From: Clostridium senegalense JC122
GTDB lineage: Bacteria > Bacillota > Clostridia > Clostridiales > Clostridiaceae
Assembly: GCF_000285575.1 (NCBI RefSeq)
Contig: NZ_HE611055.1
Location: forward strand, 9,574-51,870
Direction of reading: 5' to 3'
DNA: 42,297 bases
The notes under the pieces are model-generated. The model did not search any database. It had not been told where the DNA came from and worked only from the letters and a program-made list of their open reading frames with translations. Positions within the stretch are counted from its first letter, which is position 1. Each line of letters starts with the position of its first letter. The translations under genes were made by a program, and so were the position numbers. Below, piece by piece: positions 1 to 9,135 of the stretch.

Positions 1-77
1 CTATATTTGTACTTATTTTTATCAACTGATAACAAAAATTTAATGAATAAATTTAAATTAGAGCTTGTTTCTTTATA
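1..77 (+). repeat. Dispersed intergenic repeat, copy 1 (cut by window edge)
   Basis: This stretch reads almost identically to 35062-35128: a segment with ATCAACTGATAACAAAAATT, then AATGAATAAATTTAAATT and a tail close to AGCTTGTTTCCCTATA. It ends on the stop codon of the acyltransferase gene, as the copy at 34941-35128 ends just before the agaS-type stop codon. Its left part is lost at the window edge. It belongs to the same family as the copies near 32.8, 34.9 and 37.4 kb. The nature of the element is unknown. Confidence 0.7.
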
Positions 78-789
78 GATTTTTTAAAGTATTATCTATA
101 ATATCTTGACATTTCTCTACTAAATCATTTAACTCATCTTTCGATAAACCTTTTGTATATATCGGCTCATGGATTACACAAATACAATCTTTATTTTCTT
201 TTTTAGCATCTTTGTATCCTTCATAAATCTTATAAGTACCCTTTACTGTAACTGGTACAATTGGCATACCTGACTTTATTGCCATTCTAAGACTGCCTTT
301 TTTAAATTCACCTATTTGTCCATTTTTGCTTCTTGTTCCTTCTGGAAATATAAGCATAGACTGCCCATTCTTTAAATTTTCAGTTCCCTTTTGTATAGCT
401 TTTATACCTTCTCTAGGGTTTTCTCTATCTAAAAATACACATCCTATTGCTTTACACCAATATGATAATACCGGTATTTTTTCCAATTCTTTTTTAGCAA
501 CAGCTCCTAATGGTTTTTCTACCACTGAAAATATTAATGGTATATCCACTATACTTTGGTGATTAGATACATATAAACACGGACCTTCTATATCATTTTC
601 TTTACCTTTTACTATTATATTAAGCCCAGTTGCTTTTAAAAGGAATTTAGACCATTCCTTTCCTTTAATATTTGTATAGTCTTTATATTCCTTTTTTGAT
701 TTTTTCTTTAATTTTTCAGCTTTAGGAATAAAAATAGCTGAAAACACTGTATATATTACAGTTTGTAACAAAAACCAAAACTTTCTCAT
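73..789 (-). CDS. plsC: 1-acyl-sn-glycerol-3-phosphate acyltransferase (PlsC family)
   Basis: Transfers an acyl chain to lysophosphatidic acid to give phosphatidic acid, the central phospholipid precursor, at the inner face of the membrane. The 238-residue protein has the family's HX4D catalytic motif (H77, D82 in NHQSIVDIP), the FPEGTR substrate-binding motif at about 148-153 and a later IVPVTVKG block. The N-terminal 20 residues are hydrophobic and likely membrane-associated. The length is normal for the family. The ATG start is preceded by AGGTGA. It is divergent from the metallo-hydrolase gene at 970 and appears to be a single gene. Family assignment is secure; the exact acyl acceptor is inferred. 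Confidence 0.93.
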   Translation of the reverse strand: MRKFWFLLQTVIYTVFSAIFIPKAEKLKKKSKKEYKDYTNIKGKEWSKFLLKATGLNIIVKGKENDIEGPCLYVSNHQSIVDIPLIFSVVEKPLGAVAKKELEKIPVLSYWCKAIGCVFLDRENPREGIKAIQKGTENLKNGQSMLIFPEGTRSKNGQIGEFKKGSLRMAIKSGMPIVPVTVKGTYKIYEGYKDAKKENKDCICVIHEPIYTKGLSKDELNDLVEKCQDIIDNTLKNL

Positions 790-969
790 TTATATCACCT
801 ACTCTTTAAAATTTACATAAATTATACCTTTTCTAACTAAGCCCTATTTTTTATTATACCAATATTATAAAAAAAAGTCTATATATAAACATGTTTTTAT
901 TGCTTTTGTTTAATTTATTATCTTTTGGATAAACTTTTTAATATCACTATATAATAGAGGTGATGTTAT

Positions 970-1830
970 TTGAAAAAATATATTTCTAGAAATCATGTTA
1001 TTATTTTTATCTGTATTATATCTTTTTTATTTTTACTTATACCTAAAAATAGATATGATAAGGAATTGATTGTGCATTATATTGATGTTGGACAAGGTGA
1101 AAGTATATTAATACAAAATGAAAATTTAAACATTTTAATAGATAGTGGCACTGAGGATACTTCTCCTAAATTATTAAATTATTTAAAAAAACAAAATGTA
1201 CATACTTTAAACTATGTCTTTCTAACTCATCCTCATGATGACCACATAGGTGGTATTACTTATATATTAAAAAATATGAAAACAGATAAAATATTTTCTC
1301 CTAAAATTACAGCTAATACCCCTGTTTTTAAAAATTTAATAAAAGAATTAAATGCAAAGAACATTAAAATCACTCCTCTTGTTGCTCCAAAAACAATGAA
1401 ATTAAATGAAAACATTAAACTAGAATTACTTTCTCCTACAAAAGATTATTACGATAATTTAAATAATTACTCCTTAGTTTTTAAGTTAAATTTTAAAAAT
1501 TATAATTTTTTATTTACTGGAGATGCTGAAAAAGAAATTGAAAATCAACTTTTAAATTTAGATATACAATCCAACATTTTAAAAATTGGACATCACGGAA
1601 GCAAAACCTCTTCTATTGAACCTTTTTTAGATAAAGTTGATCCTGACATTGCTATCATTTCCTGTGGCTTAGGAAATGATTATGGTCACCCTAATAAAAC
1701 ACTTTTAAATAATTTATTAGATAAAAATATTAAGGTTTATAGAACAGACTTAAACGGTTCTATAACCTTAATTTGTGATAAAAACTCTATAAAAATAAAA
1801 AAGAAAAATCTTAATAAAATAATTTTATAA
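970..1830 (+). CDS. Membrane-anchored ComEC/Rec2-like metallo-beta-lactamase-fold hydrolase
   Basis: A 286-residue protein with one N-terminal transmembrane segment (about residues 8-25) followed by an extracellular metallo-beta-lactamase domain. It shows the HXHXDH zinc motif (H87, H89, D91, H92 in LTHPHDDH), a later FTGDAEKE block and a HHGSKTSS block, the pattern of the ComEC C-terminal domain. It lacks the multi-spanning competence channel of full ComEC, so it is a stand-alone relative, plausibly a secreted-side nuclease or phosphodiesterase. The start is TTG: GAGGTGATG at 957-965 lies just upstream and no in-frame ATG is near. The substrate is unknown. Confidence 0.85.
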   Translation: MKKYISRNHVIIFICIISFLFLLIPKNRYDKELIVHYIDVGQGESILIQNENLNILIDSGTEDTSPKLLNYLKKQNVHTLNYVFLTHPHDDHIGGITYILKNMKTDKIFSPKITANTPVFKNLIKELNAKNIKITPLVAPKTMKLNENIKLELLSPTKDYYDNLNNYSLVFKLNFKNYNFLFTGDAEKEIENQLLNLDIQSNILKIGHHGSKTSSIEPFLDKVDPDIAIISCGLGNDYGHPNKTLLNNLLDKNIKVYRTDLNGSITLICDKNSIKIKKKNLNKIIL

Positions 1831-1982
1831 TATATAGGATTCTGTTATACTTACTTTTATAATCTCGTAATAAAATTTTAGTAAATAAAGTTTAATATGT
1901 ATTTAAACCTATATAAATATAAAGTTAGAAAAATAAAGATATTTTTAAAGTAATCTAAAGGTATTTATTTTAAAACCAAATA

Positions 1983-2028
1983 TTAAAAGAGCATCTTTGA
2001 AATAAATATAAAAAAGATGCTCTTTTAA
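1983..2028. terminator. Bidirectional hairpin terminator between the convergent hydrolase and uppP
   Basis: A 16-bp inverted repeat (1983-1998 against 2013-2028, core AAAGAGCATCTTT) lies between two converging genes, with A/T runs on both sides. It ends 6 bases past the uppP stop codon. It probably serves both genes. Confidence 0.85.
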
Positions 2029-2034
2029 TCAATA

Positions 2035-2922
2035 TTATAAACTTATTACATTCGCAAAAATTAATACAAATAATATTATAGAAACAAATATTCTATATAT
2101 AGCGAAAGTTTTCATTGGTTTCTTTTTTAAGTAATTAACAAATTTATCTACTACTATTAGTGCTACTATAAATGCTACTAAAAACCCAATAGCTAATACT
2201 AGCCACTCTCCACTAGTTATTCCATTTAAGTTTTTAAATATCTTTAACCCTGAAGCACCAATCATAACTGGTATAGCTAAGAAAAAAGAAAACTCCGTTG
2301 CTGCTACAGTAGAAATTCCCCCAAACCATCCTCCAATTATAGTGGATGAAGATCTAGACATGCCTGGCCACATTGCTAAACATTGAAATACACCTACTTT
2401 TAATGCTTGTGCCGAATTTATCCCATCTATATCCATAGTCTTCTGTTTCTTTTTTAATGGTCTTTCTGTTAATAATAGTAAAAACCCTCCAACAAATAAT
2501 CCTATAGCCACTGTAAGCGAATTAAATAAATATTTATCTATTAAATCATCAAATAATAAACCTAATATCATTGCAGGTATAGTTGCTATAATAATATTTT
2601 TCCAAAACTTTATACTATTTCTTTGTTTATAATTTAAATTTTTCACTTTTCCTTTTCTGCTAATATTACCAAATATAGTTCCCATAGCACTAAATAATTC
2701 TTTAACTGAACCAAATAACTTATCCCAATATAATACAACTATTGCAAGTATAGCTCCAAGTTGTATTACTATAGAAAATATGTTAGCAAAATTTCCTTTA
2801 AAATTTATTAAATCTCCAACAATAATCATATGACCTGTAGATGAAACTGGTATAAATTCAGTAATTCCTTCTACTATGGCAATAATTACTGCCTTAAGTA
2901 TTAATATCAAATTTAATTCCAA
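2035..2922 (-). CDS. uppP: Undecaprenyl-diphosphatase UppP (BacA)
   Basis: An integral membrane phosphatase that recycles undecaprenyl pyrophosphate to the monophosphate carrier used in peptidoglycan and wall polymer synthesis; extra activity gives bacitracin resistance. The 295-residue protein has the family signatures: EGITEFIPVSSTGH at about residues 18-31 and PGMSRSS near residue 190, among several hydrophobic helices. Length is typical. The start is TTG, supported by AAGGAGG eight bases upstream. It stands alone between terminators. Confidence 0.95.
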   Translation of the reverse strand: MELNLILILKAVIIAIVEGITEFIPVSSTGHMIIVGDLINFKGNFANIFSIVIQLGAILAIVVLYWDKLFGSVKELFSAMGTIFGNISRKGKVKNLNYKQRNSIKFWKNIIIATIPAMILGLLFDDLIDKYLFNSLTVAIGLFVGGFLLLLTERPLKKKQKTMDIDGINSAQALKVGVFQCLAMWPGMSRSSSTIIGGWFGGISTVAATEFSFFLAIPVMIGASGLKIFKNLNGITSGEWLVLAIGFLVAFIVALIVVDKFVNYLKKKPMKTFAIYRIFVSIILFVLIFANVISL

Positions 2923-3060
2923 ATCTTTTTCCTCCTTGATAAATATAAAATTTCCCCAATTAGTATTTCATAAAAATCATTTTACAATTAACACCATAAT
3001 TAATATTATATCAAAAATTCAAACCTATTACTATTTCTGCAAAAAAATATTTTAAAAATA

Positions 3061-3090
3061 AAATAGGAAGCATTTAATTGCTTCCTATTT
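3061..3090 (-). terminator. Terminator of the transglutaminase-like gene
   Basis: A 12-bp perfect stem (3061-3072 with 3079-3090) around a 6-base loop abuts the stop codon at 3091. On the minus strand the stem ends in an A/T-rich tail. Confidence 0.85.
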
Positions 3091-4224
3091 TTATTTCCTC
3101 TCAAAAAATATTTCCCTTATAGGTTTTTTTCCATCTATTGAAAGAGATATTTTAGTTTTTCCCTCTAAAATTGATAAATCATAATAATCATTTACATCTG
3201 AATAAGTTCCATCATTTAAACTTATATAGTATTTTTTCATCATGACGCTATCATTAAATACTCCAACGGTAAACTTAATTGATCCATCCGTATCCTCTTT
3301 TTTATCCTTCTTAGATATTATTAGTGTAGGAATCTCATCTTGATTTTTATCGCCATTAATTATTTGTGGATTTAAATTAAACAAATCTGGTTTAGTTACA
3401 AATAAAGTTGGACTTATATATCCACTTTGATTTTCAATTTGAATATCCTCCCCATTTTTAATAAATGTTACAAAAGAGTTGCTTTTAGGTGATGTAAACT
3501 TATTATTATCTATGGCAATTGTATAAGTATTAAAATATTTTGCCATATCCTTTTTATATTGTCTTACTTCTTTTTCTGAATTTAAACCAACAATCTTTAC
3601 ATTTTCTAACCCATTTTCTATAATTTCAACAGCACTTAATGGAATATCGTTTAGTGTCATATAACAACCGTTACCACCATCTATCATTACCCACTTTCCA
3701 TGTATATTGCTCCATACTTCAATTACTTTAAACCCTTGTTTAGGCTTAGGTTTTATATGGTTTTTAGTAGCTAATGAACCTTTTCTTACATATGTTCCTA
3801 AAGCAGATAAAGATTCCTCTAAAATTATAGAATATCCGTCATCAGACAGTGATTTAGTAGTTGTCAATTTTTCTAATATTTCTTTTGTTGTATCTCCATT
3901 TTTCATAGCACTAATATTAAATTCAGCTTTTTCTTTAATCCAATTTATTATAGCAAAAGCTTTTTCTATATCATTTCCTGATTTTTTTACTATATCATCA
4001 AGTTTATATTCTTTTTTTATATTTTTTTGATAATCATTTTCTCCATCCATATAGTAAAATTTTATATTATTGCCTTCATATATATTATTATAATTTGTTA
4101 TTTTAACATTGTATTTATAATCATAATAGGACAGTTTATTTTTATTAAATATAACAAATATTCCAACACATATAACTATCATTAACAAACCTATTATTTT
4201 ACTTTTTTTTGGGCCCTTGCTCAT
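3091..4224 (-). CDS. Membrane-anchored transglutaminase-like protein, probably inactive
   Basis: 377 residues: a lysine-rich start, one transmembrane segment at about 9-26, then an extracellular part. Residues about 85-185 align by eye with the transglutaminase-like core: a helix with NWIKEKAEF, the ALGTYVRKG strand after the normal nucleophile helix, an IEVW strand and KWVMIDGG. The usual GXC nucleophile position holds Ser/Asp (near 127-128), and the usual HAWVEVW histidine is replaced by Lys in FKVIEVW (about 166). Only the Asp (182) is kept. The C-terminal half resembles no fold I recognise. It is probably a structural or binding relative acting at the cell surface. The ATG follows AGGAGG. 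Confidence 0.6.
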   Translation of the reverse strand: MSKGPKKSKIIGLLMIVICVGIFVIFNKNKLSYYDYKYNVKITNYNNIYEGNNIKFYYMDGENDYQKNIKKEYKLDDIVKKSGNDIEKAFAIINWIKEKAEFNISAMKNGDTTKEILEKLTTTKSLSDDGYSIILEESLSALGTYVRKGSLATKNHIKPKPKQGFKVIEVWSNIHGKWVMIDGGNGCYMTLNDIPLSAVEIIENGLENVKIVGLNSEKEVRQYKKDMAKYFNTYTIAIDNNKFTSPKSNSFVTFIKNGEDIQIENQSGYISPTLFVTKPDLFNLNPQIINGDKNQDEIPTLIISKKDKKEDTDGSIKFTVGVFNDSVMMKKYYISLNDGTYSDVNDYYDLSILEGKTKISLSIDGKKPIREIFFERK

Positions 4225-4325
4225 TTTAAGTCCTCCTAAAATATTTCTTAGTATTTTTATCGCCTTTAATTTAAATTTATTAATAGTTATTATAATTATT
4301 TTTTATATTTTAAAAACATTAAAAG

Positions 4326-4366
4326 AAAAAAGGTTGTACAAAAATTAAGTTTTGTACAACCTTTTT
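4326..4366 (-). terminator. Terminator of pckA
   Basis: A long perfect stem with core AGGTTGTACAAAA (4327-4343 with 4350-4366) lies about 45 bases beyond the pckA stop codon, flanked by A and T runs, so it may also stop transcription in the opposite direction. Confidence 0.85.
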
Positions 4367-4411
4367 CAAAGTTAAAATAATCCTTTTGTTTGGTAACAAT
4401 TATATATGAAT

Positions 4412-5983
4412 TTATTTATATTCAGGACCGGCATTTAATATGTCCTTACTCACATTTTCAAATTTTTTAAAATTATCATGGAATTTTCCAGCTAACTCTT
4501 TTGCCTTTATATCATAATTATTTTTATCTTCCCAAGTATTTTTAGGATTTAAAATTTCACTTGGCACATTTTTTATATCTTTTGGAACTAAAACTTTAAA
4601 TATCTCGTGTTCTTCAAATTCAGCATTTCTAAGCTCTCCATTTAAAGCAGCCTTTACCATTGCTCTTGTATATTTTAAGTTCATTCTTTTTCCAACACCG
4701 TATTGTCCACCAGACCATCCAGTGTTAACTAAGTAAACTTCTGTATTATGCTTAATTATTTTTTCGCCTAATAGTTTAGCATATACTTCAGGATTCATTA
4801 ACATAAATGGCTCCCCAAAGCATGCTGAAAAAGTTGCTTTTGGACTTGTTATTCCTCTTTCTGTTCCTGCTAGTTTACTAGTATATCCTGACATAAAGTG
4901 ATACATTGCAGCTTCTTTTGTTAGTTTTGATATTGGTGGTATAACACCAAATGCATCTGCAGTTAAAAATATTACAGTACTTGGGTTTTGACCTTTTCCA
5001 CTTAATTCAGCATTATCTATATACTCTACTGGATACGCTCCTCTAGTATTCTCTGTTAACTTTTCATCATCAAAATCAGGATTCCTTTTTTCATCTAAAA
5101 TTACATTTTCTAAAACTGCTCCAAATTTTAAAGCATTATATATTTGAGCTTCTTTTTCCGCATCTAATCTTATAGTTTTTGCATAGCATCCACCTTCAAA
5201 ATTAAATACTCCATCATCAGACCAACCATGTTCATCATCACCAATTAATTTTCTATCTGGAACTGCTGACAATGTTGTTTTTCCTGTACCTGAAAGACCA
5301 AAGAACACTGCTGTGTCTCCATCTTCTCCTATATTAGCAGAGCAATGCATTGGAAATACACCTTTTTGAGGTAATAAGAAATTCATTACTGAGAATATTG
5401 ATTTTTTAATTTCTCCTGAGTATTGAGTTCCCCCTATTAATATAATCTTCTTTTCAAAATTTACTAAAACAAAAGCTTCTGAATTTATACCATCTTCTTT
5501 ACCATTAGCTTTAAATCCTGGTGCTGCTATTACTGTAAATTCTGTATTATGCTTATCTAATTGTTCTTTTGTAGGTCTTCTAAATAACTGAGTTGCAAAA
5601 AGAGCTTGAGATGCATATTCAGCTACAACTGTTATATCCATTTTATATTTTTCATCTGCTCCTACATATCCATCAAATACATACAGATTTTTATCTTCTA
5701 AATAATTAATAACTTTATTGTAAAGTTTATTAAAAGTTTCTTCATCTATTGAAAGATTAGTATCATTCCAGTTAACTAATGATTTTATACTTTCTTGACA
5801 AACTATAAATCTATCTTTAGGCGATCTTCCTGTATATTTTCCTGTTTCAACAACAATAGCTCCACTTTGTGAAAGTTTACCTTCTCCATTTTCAAGTGCA
5901 AACTCAACTAACTGTGATACTGCTAAATTTCTATATATATTCTCTGATGTTTTAATTTTTAAATTTTCTAAGTTAATACTCAT
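4412..5983 (-). CDS. pckA: Phosphoenolpyruvate carboxykinase (ATP)
   Basis: Interconverts oxaloacetate + ATP and phosphoenolpyruvate + CO2 + ADP in the cytoplasm. In clostridia it can run towards oxaloacetate or support gluconeogenesis. The 523-residue protein has the kinase P-loop [11 protein letters not shown] around residue 230, the following [18 protein letters not shown] metal/substrate block, and MHCSANIG upstream of it, all diagnostic of the ATP-type enzyme. Length is normal. ATG with GGGGGAA upstream. It is a single gene with a long (about 140-base) predicted leader. Confidence 0.96.
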   Translation of the reverse strand: MSINLENLKIKTSENIYRNLAVSQLVEFALENGEGKLSQSGAIVVETGKYTGRSPKDRFIVCQESIKSLVNWNDTNLSIDEETFNKLYNKVINYLEDKNLYVFDGYVGADEKYKMDITVVAEYASQALFATQLFRRPTKEQLDKHNTEFTVIAAPGFKANGKEDGINSEAFVLVNFEKKIILIGGTQYSGEIKKSIFSVMNFLLPQKGVFPMHCSANIGEDGDTAVFFGLSGTGKTTLSAVPDRKLIGDDEHGWSDDGVFNFEGGCYAKTIRLDAEKEAQIYNALKFGAVLENVILDEKRNPDFDDEKLTENTRGAYPVEYIDNAELSGKGQNPSTVIFLTADAFGVIPPISKLTKEAAMYHFMSGYTSKLAGTERGITSPKATFSACFGEPFMLMNPEVYAKLLGEKIIKHNTEVYLVNTGWSGGQYGVGKRMNLKYTRAMVKAALNGELRNAEFEEHEIFKVLVPKDIKNVPSEILNPKNTWEDKNNYDIKAKELAGKFHDNFKKFENVSKDILNAGPEYK

Positions 5984-6456
5984 TAATATTCCCCCAAATA
6001 ATTTTATATTTAATTAATTTACACCTCGTAAATTATATGTACTCTTTTTATTTATTAACACTAACTTTATTAATTTTTAATATATTTTTTTTATTTATAA
6101 TTTTTATATTTTCTTCTGACAGTTATTAGTATAACACTTTTTTATAAAAAGTACAGTATATTTTTCATTTTTCTTCGTAAAATGTTATACTTTATATTTT
6201 TTTGACAGATTTATTGTGTATAAAATGAATTTTTTTATTTTTTATTCAATTTTGAGTCATTATTTACTTTTATGAATAATTGTATTTTAACAATTTATTA
6301 ATCATTTTATATTGGTATATATTCTACCGCCTTATAATTAGTTATTTTACATGTTTTCATAAATTATGATAATTTTAACATTTATTATATATATTTATTT
6401 CAACTTCACAAAAAAAGCAAGTCTAATATTTTAGACTTGCTTTTTATAATAAATGT
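5984..6456 (-). promoter_or_regulatory. pckA upstream region with candidate promoter and inverted repeat
   Basis: This 473-bp AT-rich stretch holds no gene. On the minus strand a candidate promoter has TGTACT (6150-6155), a 16-base spacer and TATACT (6128-6133). The -10 sits in AGTATAACAC (6128-6137), whose complement recurs 9/10 as ATGTTATACT at 6182-6191, giving an inverted pair about 54 bp apart. The pair could be an operator; the regulator is unknown. The right end carries the HIT-gene terminator. Confidence 0.35.
6412..6445 (-). terminator. Terminator of the HIT-family gene
   Basis: A 14-bp perfect stem (AAAAAGCAAGTCTA, 6412-6425 with 6432-6445) and 6-base loop, 12 bases after the stop codon, with a T run on the minus-strand exit. 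Confidence 0.88.
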
Positions 6457-6873
6457 TTATATTTTTAATTTTTTAATTTTTTCTATCAATTTATTTTGAG
6501 TCTTATTTAAAATTAAATTTGCACAATACTTATTTTCTGGATCTCCATAATTGAATCCATCATTTTCGTATCTAGGAATTACATTTACATGTAAGTGGGA
6601 TAAATCATTAAAAATTCCACCATTTTGAATTATAGTTATACCATCTGGACTAAAAGTTTCTTGTAATAGTTTACTCATACTTCTTAAAACATCAGAAAGG
6701 TTGTTTAATTCTTCTAAAGTTAAATCATAAATTTCCTTAACATGCCTTTTAGGTAAAATTAATAAATGTCCTTCATTAAATGGAGCTTTATCAAGAATTA
6801 CAGAAAAAAAGTTATTTTCATAAACTTTGTAAACTCCTAATTCATTATTAGCCAATCTACACCCTAAACACAT
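6457..6873 (-). CDS. HIT family nucleotide hydrolase/transferase
   Basis: 138 residues of the histidine-triad fold: N-terminal CXXC (MCLGC), the substrate-binding block GHLLILPKRH near residues 35-45, and the active-site strand HLHVNVIPRY in the C-terminal third. HIT enzymes hydrolyse nucleotide phosphoramidates or dinucleoside polyphosphates through the central histidine, which is present here; the third histidine of the triad is Asn. The N-terminal cysteines may bind zinc with another residue, as in some bacterial HIT proteins. ATG preceded by AAAGGTATGGTG. It is a single gene; the substrate cannot be read from the sequence. Confidence 0.88.
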   Translation of the reverse strand: MCLGCRLANNELGVYKVYENNFFSVILDKAPFNEGHLLILPKRHVKEIYDLTLEELNNLSDVLRSMSKLLQETFSPDGITIIQNGGIFNDLSHLHVNVIPRYENDGFNYGDPENKYCANLILNKTQNKLIEKIKKLKI

Positions 6874-7017
6874 AATTTATCACCATACCTTTAATTTTAT
6901 TAATAGTTCCTAATTATTATTTTATATTATAAGATAATGCATTTCTATAAATTTTGAATTTTTGAGAATAGATTAAATTTTCTAAATTTTCCTATTTGTT
7001 AGTTAACTTCAAAGTTT

Positions 7018-7986
7018 CTAAAACAATAAATCTATATACTTTTCCACTTCTTCTTTTTTATCTTTTAATAATAATTTTATAAATTTTTTCAAGAATTTCT
7101 GTGCATCTACCTCTGTAAGTATTATAGAATTGTGTTCCTTTTGCCATAAATTATTTTTATCTACTATACACATCCCCTCTGCAATACCATCTTTGCAAAT
7201 TTCTGTGTAAGAAGAAAAGCCCTTACATATACTTTTATCTATAAAATATCCTACCGCTAATGGATCATTTATAACTGAACCTATTATCTTATCAAACTTC
7301 CAATAAAATTCTCCATAAAATTTTGTTATTTCAGAAACTACTTTTGATAACTTTCCATCAATCATTCTGATAAATTCAACCATGTTTGGAGTTAAAACTG
7401 TTTTGTTAGTAACATCTAATCCAATAATATGTACTTTTTTACCTATATTTTTTAACACATAATCGGCAGCATGGGGATCAACATAATAATTAAATTCAGA
7501 AACTGGAGTACAATTTCCACATTCTTTAAAAGTTCCACCCATAGAAACAAATTCATTTAAATTTTCAAATGCACTCTTATCTTTCATTATAGCTTTAGCT
7601 ATATTAGTAAGTGGTGCTAATGCTATAATAGATACTTGTTCATTATTATGTAAAGTTTCTATTATAAAATCTTCTGCACCATAATTCAACACTCCATTTT
7701 TAACTTTTGGTAGATTAGTATTGCCTAACCCATCAGCTCCATGTACATTTTCTGCTTTTTCTAACTTTTTACAAAGTGGCTTGTCATTCCCTAAGTAAAC
7801 AGGTATATGAAGAGAATTAGTAAGTTCTAATGCTTTTAATGCATTTTCTCCACAAGTATTCAAATCTACATTTCCACCTACTATAGTTATACCTATGACT
7901 TCTAATTCTTCTGAATTTAAAGCTAACAATAATGCTAAAAAATCATCTATTCCTGGATCACAATCAATTATAACTTTCTTTTTCAT
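7018..7986 (-). CDS. Inosine/uridine-preferring nucleoside hydrolase family protein
   Basis: Cleaves the N-glycosidic bond of ribonucleosides to give base and ribose, in the cytoplasm, for salvage or catabolism. The 322-residue protein begins with the calcium-binding DCDPGIDD (residues 8-15), then APLTNIA near 130 and FNYYVDPHAADYV near 170, with the late Asp in SVINDPLAVG. These are the family's metal and ribose ligands, so it should be active. Base preference cannot be deduced. ATG follows AGGAGG with good spacing. No neighbour in the same pathway is visible. Confidence 0.92.
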   Translation of the reverse strand: MKKKVIIDCDPGIDDFLALLLALNSEELEVIGITIVGGNVDLNTCGENALKALELTNSLHIPVYLGNDKPLCKKLEKAENVHGADGLGNTNLPKVKNGVLNYGAEDFIIETLHNNEQVSIIALAPLTNIAKAIMKDKSAFENLNEFVSMGGTFKECGNCTPVSEFNYYVDPHAADYVLKNIGKKVHIIGLDVTNKTVLTPNMVEFIRMIDGKLSKVVSEITKFYGEFYWKFDKIIGSVINDPLAVGYFIDKSICKGFSSYTEICKDGIAEGMCIVDKNNLWQKEHNSIILTEVDAQKFLKKFIKLLLKDKKEEVEKYIDLLF

Positions 7987-8323
7987 AACTTCCTCCTATG
8001 TTGTTTAAATTTAATATAAAATAGTATTTCTAATATATTTTTTATGCTGCACATATCTTAGTATGCAAAACATTTGTAAACGATAAGTCTTATATATCAT
8101 ACAAATTTTCTAGTTATTTTTCAATTATAAATTTTTCAATACAAATATAATATTTATATAATAGCAAAAGAAATGCCTTAAAATGACGAGTAAATCACTT
8201 TAAAGCATTTCTTTCAATTTATATAATAAGAAATAGAAATTTTAGTCCTATAGAAAATTAATTTCCTAGAACTTCAGTTGAAAGTTTATTTACTAACAAC
8301 CTAAATATAATAATTCATTATAA
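7987..8323. other. Intergenic stretch, no gene seen
   Basis: A 337-bp AT-rich gap between two minus-strand genes. Its right half holds the hairpin at 8167-8214; the part left of that must hold the nucleoside hydrolase promoter, but I see no convincing hexamer pair. No ORF with a ribosome site was found in either strand. Confidence 0.5.
8167..8214 (-). terminator. Hairpin terminator downstream of the activase gene
   Basis: A 10-bp perfect outer stem (AAAGAAATGC, 8167-8176 with 8205-8214) continues inward with two mismatches to a loop near CGAGTAAA. It lies about 110 bases past the activase stop codon, the only upstream minus-strand gene it could end. Confidence 0.7.
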
Positions 8324-9082
8324 CTATTTAATATTTTGGGCCAAAAGTGCCGCCCCGATTGCTCCTGCATGATGTGCAAGAGTATGAGTTTTTAAATCTT
8401 TTCCAAGCTTTTCACCTAAGCTTTTAACTACATAAGGACAATTACTAAGACCACCTGTTAAATAATATTGTTCCCCATCTCCAAATTTATTACAAAGTGA
8501 TGAGACTTTGTTAACTACAGAGTCTATAACTGCAAACGCTATATTTTCTTTTTTTTCACCACTGCCAATTAAACTTATAACTTCTGATTCAGCAAACACT
8601 GTGCACATAGAACTTATAGTTACACCACTACCATTTTCAGCAAAATTACATAATTCCTTTATACCTAAGCCTAAAATATTTGCCATTATTTCTATAAACC
8701 TTCCTGTACCTGCTGAACATTTATCATTCATAAGGAAATTAGTAATCATACCTTCTTCTATTGATATAACTTTGGTGTCTTGTCCACCTATATCTATAAC
8801 TATTGCTTTATCACCCATTAAGTATGCAGCACCTTTTCCATGACATGTAATTTCAGTAATCTCTTTATTTGAATATGGTACAGAAACTCTACCATATCCA
8901 GTTGCTACAACTTTTCTTTTTTCTTTTGTTATACCTTTTGAATTTAGTATTTCCTCTATTTCTCTTGCAGTTTCTTTACTATTCCATCCAGTTTTCATTA
9001 ACAATGTATCTATAAGCTTGTCTTCCTCAAAAACTGCAACTTTAGCTGCTGTTGATCCTATATCTATTCCTATATAATACAT
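8324..9082 (-). CDS. 2-hydroxyacyl-CoA dehydratase-type activase (ATP-driven electron donor, DCCP-reductase-like)
   Basis: An ASKHA-fold ATPase that couples ATP hydrolysis to injecting a very low-potential electron into a partner Fe-S protein. In 252 residues it has the phosphate loop GIDIGSTAAK (4-13), the second nucleotide loop DIGGQDTK (about 97-104), and the two cysteines that in HgdC-type activases bridge a [4Fe-4S] cluster across the dimer: C122 in NDKCSAGTG and C160 in SMCTVFAESE. Length matches HgdC/YjiL (about 255-260). It follows its likely partner (9136-10284) by 53 bases. With only one dehydratase-family subunit next to it, the double-cubane system fits better than a classical two-subunit dehydratase. 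Confidence 0.88.
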   Translation of the reverse strand: MYYIGIDIGSTAAKVAVFEEDKLIDTLLMKTGWNSKETAREIEEILNSKGITKEKRKVVATGYGRVSVPYSNKEITEITCHGKGAAYLMGDKAIVIDIGGQDTKVISIEEGMITNFLMNDKCSAGTGRFIEIMANILGLGIKELCNFAENGSGVTISSMCTVFAESEVISLIGSGEKKENIAFAVIDSVVNKVSSLCNKFGDGEQYYLTGGLSNCPYVVKSLGEKLGKDLKTHTLAHHAGAIGAALLAQNIK

Positions 9083-9135
9083 CTTTTACTCCTTTTCAAA
9101 ACTTTCACTTTAGTTATTGTCAATCTATAATTTTA

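Noticed and set aside
950-955. Perfect TATAAT before the ComEC-like gene
   Set aside because: A start point from it would fall inside the ribosome site at 957-965, and no -35 lies at the right distance; probably chance in AT-rich DNA.
3707-4030. Plus-strand open frame of 107 codons opposite the transglutaminase-like gene
   Set aside because: It is antisense to a well-supported gene, lacks a ribosome site, and its composition is that of a complement. The same holds for the other antisense frames in the window.
6202-6224. Plus-strand TTGACA followed by TATAAA upstream of pckA
   Set aside because: The spacer is only 11 bases and no plus-strand gene follows.
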